The translations under genes and the position numbers were made by a program. From a virus, in IMG/VR virus record IMGVR_UViG_3300042988_001446, positions 1 to 28,756 of that record: DNA of 28,756 nucleotides; one strand, 5' to 3'. Shown here piece by piece: positions 23,001 to 28,756 of this stretch (the first letter of the stretch is position 1; the number at the start of each line of letters is the position of its first letter). The notes under the pieces are model-generated. The model was not told the origin of the DNA and did not search any database. It saw only the letters and a program-made list of their open reading frames with translations.

Positions 23001-25313
23001 TATGACCGCTTCAATTTCGCCTATAACTTCATCGCTCCCCCTGATTACAATTGGACAGAGGAAAAGATAAGGTATCTTGACAACCCACGTCCAAATCCAA
23101 AAGATCACTGGAATGAGATCAACGATGTCGGTATCGAGTTCAGCCTCATCGACGCTCTGAACGAAGACATCAGCTATATGATGTCAACGATGGACAACTG
23201 GAACAACATCATCGGTGATCCTGCTAACAAATACCGCGAGAACTACCCGACGCTGGAGAAACTGCGTCAACAGTATTTCACTCGTCTTACGGGTCGCATC
23301 AACTTTAGAACGTTCATCGACTTCCTAGACTTCTTCGATCGTTCGTTCATCGAATTGGTAAAGAGACTGTTGCCGGCCAGGATAGACTTCCAGGGAGCTG
23401 AGGTGGTGGTTGAGAGTCACATGCTCGAACGACCTAAGGTCCAATGGAATTATCGCAGGCAGAATCCTCAGCTTGTTCCAGAGGGTGACATCCTTATTTA
23501 CGGCCACCGCCCTCTGAATTTAGAGACAATGGTCGTTACTCCCGCCAACTTGACAGTCCCTGGTGGTACGCAGGTCCAATACGAGGCGACGATCTACAAT
23601 CTTATGGGTTCGGCTGAGCCTCGTGTTGTCACCACAAGCTCTCGTTGGGATTCATCACAGACAAGATACGCGACGATCGAGACGTTGGGAGATCCGAACC
23701 CAGGTCTTGCTACGACAATATCTGAGGGCGGGGGCGGGACATTCGATGTGGTAGGTCTGATGGAAGGTACTCCAGACACGACGTACACGAGTGGAGCAGC
23801 TCTTCCGGCTGCAGACACGTACATCCTAGAGTTTGACGCAGCCAGAGGTATCTTCCCGTATTGGTTTAAGTTCTCACCACCCGGTGGATTTGACGCAGAC
23901 AATTACTGGAATGACATCAGTATTTTCTTGGAACATCACAATAACGCGCAAATTGGAGATGTTGAACTCACCACCGATCCAGGTGGAGGTGGTGGTGAGT
24001 ACATGACACCTCTTGGAAATAAATACGTAAACAGACATTGGATTCAAGGTGGAGATGGAGGGATAGAAACAACAGAAGTTTTGGCGATATCGGTAGTTCC
24101 AGATTATCTTAGACCAGATCCAAACTCATTCGTGGGTCCGTTTAGTTTGAAGTTTAATTGGGACGTGTCGTTAGACGGAGGTGAGACAGTTGATTATCAC
24201 GAATATACCTTCTCTGCTAGCTTCTATCTTTCAGGTGCAAGTTGGGCTGTACTTGCTGCGCCCATGATAAACTCGATGGACAGGACTCAAATATCAACAT
24301 TGGGTACGCTAGCTTCAGATAACATTACAATCACGGGCGAAAATTTTGTGTATGGAATGGAGGTTGTGATACAGAGTGGTTCGTCTTACAATGTTGTTTC
24401 ACCGTGGCAGATAACTTCCACATCTGCATTGATAGCAGCTCCCGTATTCAATTATTTGCTTACGGGAACATACGAAATATGGGGCAGAGCATACGACTTT
24501 AATGGAGACACCTTTGAGACTCAAGGAACTCCGACATTGCAGTATACAGCGTCTGTAACTCCAGTTTTGACTGAAGTTAATCCTGAAACTACGTACGCAC
24601 AAGTTTCTTACGAGTCTGAAATGTCGATAACTGGTTCTGCTAACATGTACCAAACGTGGGATGTTTATGCATCACGAACGCAAGGAACATGGAGCAGATA
24701 CTACGTTGGAAATTACTACAACTATGGTAACCAAGGACGTAGCATACAGCTTTCAGGCAGCTATCAATATTGGAACAAGATACCTTCTGGAACTTGGGAT
24801 GTGTGGATTGAAAATCCTGATGGGCGTCAATCGAATAGAATCAGAACGTATAGAACAGCAACTCCATACACGACAACTGCGAACTTTGGTAACATGACGA
24901 GTAAGACATCGCTTTCTTGGGGATACGGTCAATGTGAGCTATACGCAATTTGGTCTGTCGGTGGTGGTACATTCGATTTTGCGTTGAGGAATGGCAACGA
25001 CACGATGTATCCAACGGCGTCGTCGTACGGAAACCCACCAGACACTAGGATGACGCTTCGCAATTATGCTGGTTCAGTGTTACGCACAAACGATGATGCT
25101 TCCGGTGCACCGGGTGTTATTGCAAGTTCAATGAAGCCAGCAAGCTCAAACTATTGGTCATTCATTCAGTGGACTCTTTCCCCAAATCAAATTTACTATC
25201 TTGAAGTTGACAATAGGAACGCTGCACTTTACTATAGACTTGACATTGGCAATGTAGGGACGAACGTGCCAGATGTTACAGCAACGATTAGACCGTACAT
25301 ACCTTGGCCGTAA
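20076..25313 (+). CDS. Giant multidomain baseplate/tail-tip adhesin
   Basis: 1745 aa. Domains by eye: an N-terminal adaptor (1-110); a LamG/concanavalin-like module (about 150-340); a helical tail core (about 480-635, EDEQNTSVMKNLLYLLGRQF then NLSYLYKTKGTKESVEALF) resembling GpI-like tail proteins; a second LamG-like module (about 705-905); a second conserved helical core (about 990-1130, FRTFIDFLDFFDRSFIELVK); a Big2/Ig-like domain from about 1150; IPT/TIG-like domains (about 1395-1540); and a PPC-like domain (about 1612-1740) with RTNDDASG. The first two-thirds look like a conserved structural baseplate part, the last third like replaceable receptor-binding modules. Base composition falls near 23930, inside the gene. 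Confidence 0.75.
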   Translation: MARLIDLFGETTLSGRDLLTTSPKNLSDMAVSGVVSPSGVQMALEIINRVTPKLDYSDWSKFVFFNSALDYFNISGDRMLVEYPYDGNYDTFLAFRSSSDPYQNYLITDWPHWSGSGYFSGSGSAYITVGDTSNTTGAPALLALSSGTSGTLCNAVTIEYRLLFPQGAAFPGPGNGVTILQHVPASSSVPNFSDPNFSIFIGSGTINFYLSGATFSNPLGDATIPSPSIASMPLPQNSAPRGSGFFMAWVLDPASGTLKLHHTPPGSNAYPFMDTPTGSAQWNFTTGTNRYSTGSSVFVVGPHPSATLPVNLEWPNYQLSELRYWGMARDHDDIYRTYNQRVYRDDPLKIYWRFAEPYTVPFTTMSLNNRPYTTQSYYARDYSGNKLDGRIFSGTSAFWVPATQHAGGFGMSPQDKGEPLLSVNATGVFNYVAEVQCGWVPANPGWTIDSEGLTYAERMLRPLSGSAAYYDRNNANLITNLVPQQYIQIEDEQNTSVMKNLLYLLGRQFDELKVSIDQMSHLLVADYTETDATPDALLDEVLNFWGWSTKGNFLNKEAFQWFFGLGVLDRTQQDVNQGIYSNERLDILLYEIKNEFWRRTLNNLSYLYKTKGTKESVEALFRIHGIDSTIVKLKEYGLKPFVKIETNRINSLKSRTVLRVDPLGVTSSIDPMFEPEPSGALLPAVRNYHPSGSYGVSTVAQSVAVNGGPFTVDMQIAFPAFASNLMRSNIATGSIYHIDQSTGGAGGALAFELNGVNQLASNTSTTTPTYESLRYEREERSGSLTHVGKLVYTDFSGGEVTFDSLPIFDGRWYHISVLRSGTTVQLDIQFLDTDLYGAKMADVSPVSVALPTRMSGTLSNAVESPYIAFTVGASPDATSVGQFWTHNLMIWSLALTDQERLDHTANPLGQGADTPERYNELRLNWQFDKLTDSDTWTETLPMGSSGSYFFDSSQYGAHGYLEGGAPYTGSWNENVYDRFNFAYNFIAPPDYNWTEEKIRYLDNPRPNPKDHWNEINDVGIEFSLIDALNEDISYMMSTMDNWNNIIGDPANKYRENYPTLEKLRQQYFTRLTGRINFRTFIDFLDFFDRSFIELVKRLLPARIDFQGAEVVVESHMLERPKVQWNYRRQNPQLVPEGDILIYGHRPLNLETMVVTPANLTVPGGTQVQYEATIYNLMGSAEPRVVTTSSRWDSSQTRYATIETLGDPNPGLATTISEGGGGTFDVVGLMEGTPDTTYTSGAALPAADTYILEFDAARGIFPYWFKFSPPGGFDADNYWNDISIFLEHHNNAQIGDVELTTDPGGGGGEYMTPLGNKYVNRHWIQGGDGGIETTEVLAISVVPDYLRPDPNSFVGPFSLKFNWDVSLDGGETVDYHEYTFSASFYLSGASWAVLAAPMINSMDRTQISTLGTLASDNITITGENFVYGMEVVIQSGSSYNVVSPWQITSTSALIAAPVFNYLLTGTYEIWGRAYDFNGDTFETQGTPTLQYTASVTPVLTEVNPETTYAQVSYESEMSITGSANMYQTWDVYASRTQGTWSRYYVGNYYNYGNQGRSIQLSGSYQYWNKIPSGTWDVWIENPDGRQSNRIRTYRTATPYTTTANFGNMTSKTSLSWGYGQCELYAIWSVGGGTFDFALRNGNDTMYPTASSYGNPPDTRMTLRNYAGSVLRTNDDASGAPGVIASSMKPASSNYWSFIQWTLSPNQIYYLEVDNRNAALYYRLDIGNVGTNVPDVTATIRPYIPWP

Positions 25314-25323
25314 GGAATAGTTT

Positions 25324-26094
25324 ATGGGATTAACACGGATCACTGCAACGTCAGGAACGATTTCAGGGTGGACGTATCTGTCTACATCTGAGGGCGGAGC
25401 AACACCAGAAATACAGCCGACCATAATCTCTCTAAACGGCGCGACCATGAATGAATCTCTTGGATACGCGTCCGTGTCATTTCAACCATTTTCTGGAACG
25501 TCTGGAGAAGACCTCGTCATCGCAGGTACAAATCTTGATAGAGTGGTGGGTATTCAGCTAGATTTTGGTTCTTGTTACGAGACGTTCAGTTGGCCAGACG
25601 TATTCACCAATGACCCAAATCTCTCTACTTTCCACATGATTTCAGGTACAGTTATTGTCCCGTCATCAGCAAGTCTTGTAGATGGTAATGTGTATGGACA
25701 ATGTAGTTTCACTATAGACAGCCCATCGCAGATAACGATACCTGCGTTATCGTTTAGACAAATGTGCTATGATTTTGAAGATCCCTCTGTCATGGGGATG
25801 ACAGGCAGTGCTTATTTTCAATTGTACGACTCAGCAATAAGTGGGTTAGCTAGGCCTGAGTGGATTGACGTATGGTATGAATTTCTCAATAACCACAATG
25901 ACGGTGAAGGTTTGCTAGAGACAGTTCTTACTTCAAACTGGTGGGTCCTTAGACTGTGGTACGTGTCTGGTTCACATTTCATCGAGCCTCCATTTTTCTT
26001 TAGATGCGAGCAACCACCTCCAACGTACTTTGTCTCAGCATACACAGGCAGTCTTGCAATTGAGGAACCCTGGTGGCCGCCTCCGGGAGTTTAA
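25324..26094 (+). CDS. Beta-rich adhesin-type protein with IPT/TIG-like segment
   Basis: 256 aa, AAGGA before ATG 25324. Near residues 60-85 the sequence TSGEDLVIAGTNLDRVVGIQ has the IPT/TIG immunoglobulin-like pattern (G-x-x-L-x-I-x-G-x-N-L). The rest is rich in aromatic residues, Ser and Thr, and ends in EEPWWPPPGV. It has the same AT-rich base usage as its neighbours. It is probably part of the distal tail or fibre network. The role is inferred from neighbours. Confidence 0.6.
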   Translation: MGLTRITATSGTISGWTYLSTSEGGATPEIQPTIISLNGATMNESLGYASVSFQPFSGTSGEDLVIAGTNLDRVVGIQLDFGSCYETFSWPDVFTNDPNLSTFHMISGTVIVPSSASLVDGNVYGQCSFTIDSPSQITIPALSFRQMCYDFEDPSVMGMTGSAYFQLYDSAISGLARPEWIDVWYEFLNNHNDGEGLLETVLTSNWWVLRLWYVSGSHFIEPPFFFRCEQPPPTYFVSAYTGSLAIEEPWWPPPGV

Positions 26095-26097
26095 GAC

Positions 26098-28020
26098 ATG
26101 AATTTTTCTGATCATACATTTGGGCAGATGTACCCATCTTGGCTAACAGATCCTCAAGGTCCTGGGTTGACAGGAACTCAGTGCATTGGATATAGATCTG
26201 AGTTTTGGAGAGTTTGGGTTGACGCACCAGTTGACGTATCTTTTGTAGTTCGACCAGTGGGTGACAATCTGTATCCTCAACAGTCTCTGTCACCGGGTAC
26301 ATTTGATTCAAGAATGTGGTTATACGCAAATGGTGGTGACCCTGTAGTCTATAATGATGATGCTTCAAGTGTAAGTCCAAATTACACTCCAATTGAACCA
26401 ACTAGTTTGACGAATGGAGCTGATGATTACTGGTCATTTGCACGATGGGGTGGACAACTTCAAGATGGTAGCATATACGTTATTGAAGTTAGTTCTTACA
26501 CAAACGCTGATAACTTTGATTACGAGCTTCAGGTCGCAAAAGTAAATCCACTGATCAACGTGTATGTAGAGAGAATTCCTTCACCCTACGTAGGGACAGT
26601 TGATGATGGGGTCACATGGTTCTCAGGAACAGTGTTACCACCAATTGCTCTTTCTGGCGGGCAATGGTGGATTGACACACAGACTCTTGCTGGCGATGGA
26701 ACATACGCGATTGGAATTGAGATGTGGGATGCATCTGGAAATGTCATCTACAATGGCGATGGCCCACTATACGGCAATAACGCATCATTTGCGGGAAGTG
26801 TGTACGTTCTGTCGAGTTCCATAACATGGAATGGAACGCCAGGAATAGACACTGAAATACGTTTTGAGCCACGATGGATAGTTTATGATTACTATGGCTC
26901 ACCTCAAATAGGAGTGTCTCCATTTTTGAATGATGGATTCGACACGCCTCTTGAGGAGGGAATATACCAAATCCAGCTTACATTTGCAGGATACGATACA
27001 GGAGGTGGAGAAATCTACTCCCCAACGGGAACGTGCAACTTCCAATTCCAAATAGTGCCAGAACCGCCGCAACCACCAGTCATGATTCATACGTTTGCAA
27101 TATCTGCAAACCCAAATTACTCCACCTCTTCGCAAGATTATCTTGAAGCGTATCCAATGTGGTATGGAACCAATGCATCAGTTTACATGACAGCTTCAAC
27201 AGCCACTCCAAATCCACCTAAAACTGGTCATGCTGCTTTTGGATATAACTCGACAACGGGACTTGTGAATGTATCAAGCTCTGCGTCTACTGGCAACTAT
27301 AAGTGGGATGGATCATACAATCCTGTACAAACCTCAAATGCAAGTCCTTGGATATGGCCTCAATACGCAATGAACCAAACCGGCCCAAATTACTTAACAA
27401 AGGGGTACGCTGGAGCATATTACTCAGCATCATTAAACGACGGCATAAACTGGAGAGCTGCTGCTGCTGACCCAAACAGATTCAATGATCATTTTCAATT
27501 AGAGTTTGACGCAGGGCTGCCAGCTCCGTCGTCTAGTACAAACTACTACGCTCAAACACTTGTAAGCTCGTACTCGTACAACTTTGCATCTCCGCAGGGG
27601 CAACAAGACGCAACTGGTTGGGGGCTTGATGAAAACACAGCGTCAGACAATGAAAATTTGCGAGCAAAAGTGCTTCACGTAATTTCATACGGTGGATCAG
27701 GGTACACGACCTATTTTTCAGATCTTGAATCGATCTACGTGGAATGCCCCGACCCAGGTGAAGTTCCAGAAGCACCTTGGCTTAGAGGTTCGACCCCGCT
27801 GGCGTTTAAGAAAATCTCAGATTATGAACTTCTTGTCTGGCTGCCGGGATACAGGGCAAAGTACGACACGGGATTAGGTGATTTCCCAATCTCCCCTATG
27901 TGGCCGGATGTCACAACTTTATATGGTTTGGGTCACCCACAGGAAGTACGTTTGGTATTTACAAAGACAAGCACAGGTGAAGAAAGTATAGTATCGCTGA
28001 GTTACTTCACCGGAGTCTAA
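26098..28020 (+). CDS. Adhesin-type virion protein with PPC-like domain
   Basis: 640 aa. Residues about 20-150 hold a PPC-like beta domain (FDSRMWLYANGG, YNDDASS, DDYWSFARWGGQL, SIYVIEVSS) that is clearly related to the C-terminal domain of the 1745-aa protein. Several beta modules follow, with many Tyr, Trp, Asn and Gly and few charges, typical of phage fibre tips. No enzyme motif is seen. Near 505-560 there is SSYSYNFASPQGQQDATG followed by LRAKVLHVISYGGSGYTTYF. It is likely a receptor- or glycan-binding component. Confidence 0.6.
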   Translation: MNFSDHTFGQMYPSWLTDPQGPGLTGTQCIGYRSEFWRVWVDAPVDVSFVVRPVGDNLYPQQSLSPGTFDSRMWLYANGGDPVVYNDDASSVSPNYTPIEPTSLTNGADDYWSFARWGGQLQDGSIYVIEVSSYTNADNFDYELQVAKVNPLINVYVERIPSPYVGTVDDGVTWFSGTVLPPIALSGGQWWIDTQTLAGDGTYAIGIEMWDASGNVIYNGDGPLYGNNASFAGSVYVLSSSITWNGTPGIDTEIRFEPRWIVYDYYGSPQIGVSPFLNDGFDTPLEEGIYQIQLTFAGYDTGGGEIYSPTGTCNFQFQIVPEPPQPPVMIHTFAISANPNYSTSSQDYLEAYPMWYGTNASVYMTASTATPNPPKTGHAAFGYNSTTGLVNVSSSASTGNYKWDGSYNPVQTSNASPWIWPQYAMNQTGPNYLTKGYAGAYYSASLNDGINWRAAAADPNRFNDHFQLEFDAGLPAPSSSTNYYAQTLVSSYSYNFASPQGQQDATGWGLDENTASDNENLRAKVLHVISYGGSGYTTYFSDLESIYVECPDPGEVPEAPWLRGSTPLAFKKISDYELLVWLPGYRAKYDTGLGDFPISPMWPDVTTLYGLGHPQEVRLVFTKTSTGEESIVSLSYFTGV

Positions 28021-28057
28021 GCAGTAGATAACTTCAAGTTTTCATATTTAGATTGAT

Positions 28058-28756
28058 ATGCCGAAGTATTATACTCCCAAAGCTGCGCTCAGATTCGCAA
28101 ATCAAGACCAAGCTGCCTTCAAGTCTTTAGGGATGGCAGCTGAGGTTGTCATTGCTTGCGTGTCAGATCATTCGCACCAACATCAATTCTATTCTGGAGT
28201 TATTCGGTATAACCCTGATGATTGGAAGAGGTACACGGTCATCTGGCTGTATGGCACGTCAACAGAGACCGGCAACCAAGATTTCATCGTCCCGTCTATC
28301 TCTGACGTAAGTTCATCTGCTTACTGGGAAAATCATCATGTCGTCCCACCGGTGGTTCCGGGGAATATCGCTATTACGGGAACGAATTTTATCGATGGCA
28401 TGCAGGTGTATTTCAACGGTGAGCTTGGCGATAACGTGGTCACCGTTGATAGGCATCACCTGACAGTGAACCCGCCAGAGTGGCCGTATGAAATTGAGAA
28501 TGTCAAGGTTGTTATCGAGAGACCGGAACCAGATGAAGTATACAGCTCTCCAAACTATGACCTGATCTACGAGCGTCGGCCGACGATCTCAGATGTCTCT
28601 CCTGACACTGTCTATAACGTCGGTCGAGATCTTCTTTCGGTCACGGGCACGTTCCTGAAATTGAACTCAGATGTCCAGTTTATGTCTGGGGCATGGACGG
28701 GTTCCAGCAACAACTCCACCTTCTCATCATCCCTTCTACTAGGGACCTACCTCCCC
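28058..28756 (+). CDS. IPT/TIG-domain protein, cut by the window end
   Basis: An open frame of 233 codons from ATG 28058 (MPKYYTPKAALRF) runs to the last base without a stop. No ribosome site is visible; the leader is AT-rich. At about residues 97-160 there is an IPT/TIG domain (VVPGNIAITGTNFIDGMQVY, FNGELGDNVVTVDRHHLTV). A second one starts near 175 (RRPTISDVSPDTVYNVGRDL, LSVTGTFLKLNSDVQF). Base usage returns to the GC-richer style of the baseplate genes, unlike the preceding adhesin genes. Probably another tail adhesin or stalk protein. The full length is unknown. Confidence 0.75.
   Translation, partial: MPKYYTPKAALRFANQDQAAFKSLGMAAEVVIACVSDHSHQHQFYSGVIRYNPDDWKRYTVIWLYGTSTETGNQDFIVPSISDVSSSAYWENHHVVPPVVPGNIAITGTNFIDGMQVYFNGELGDNVVTVDRHHLTVNPPEWPYEIENVKVVIERPEPDEVYSSPNYDLIYERRPTISDVSPDTVYNVGRDLLSVTGTFLKLNSDVQFMSGAWTGSSNNSTFSSSLLLGTYLP

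Overview
The window is a stretch of a large tailed phage genome, most likely a contractile-tailed (myovirus-type) phage. Every gene I can support is on the + strand, genes are tightly packed with ATGA/TAATG-type overlaps, and the right half encodes a T4-like baseplate (gp25-like wedge, gp6/J-like wedge, OB-fold hub and beta-helical spike) followed by very long adhesin-type proteins. The host cannot be named. A lipobox protein and a surface-sugar gene set favour a Gram-negative bacterium (inference).

Layout. 1-303: 3' part of a tmRNA (ssrA). 317-1725: a sugar-related fusion protein, a tiny lipoprotein and tRNA-Ala(CGC). 1772-4057: a large charged protein of unknown function. 4071-5516: a lysis-like cluster (small two-helix membrane protein, M15 endolysin, HExxH membrane protein, 39-residue membrane protein). 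5517-6130: no protein gene, but a structured element, a CAT-anticodon tRNA, a compact RNase P RNA (rnpB), and an AT-rich promoter/operator-like stretch. 6131-11903: a Cas4/AddB-like PD-(D/E)XK nuclease and a glycan block (two GT4-type glycosyltransferases, a shortened epimerase, a shortened UDP-sugar dehydrogenase). 11900-14110: small unknown proteins, a FmdB-type zinc ribbon, and a gp55-like late sigma factor with a coupled helical partner. 14110-18021: baseplate. 18035-28756: fibre and adhesin proteins with tandem repeats and LamG-, DNRLRE-, Ig-, IPT/TIG- and PPC-like domains. The last gene runs off the window.

How it works together. The RNA genes make a translation and RNA-maturation set: a ribosome-rescue tmRNA, two tRNAs, and an RNase P RNA placed just downstream of a tRNA and able to mature such transcripts. 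The gp55-like sigma factor would direct late transcription of the baseplate and lysis genes. The glycan genes could modify the host surface, the virion or DNA. The most unusual content is the phage-borne, reduced RNase P RNA together with tmRNA and tRNAs within 6 kb.
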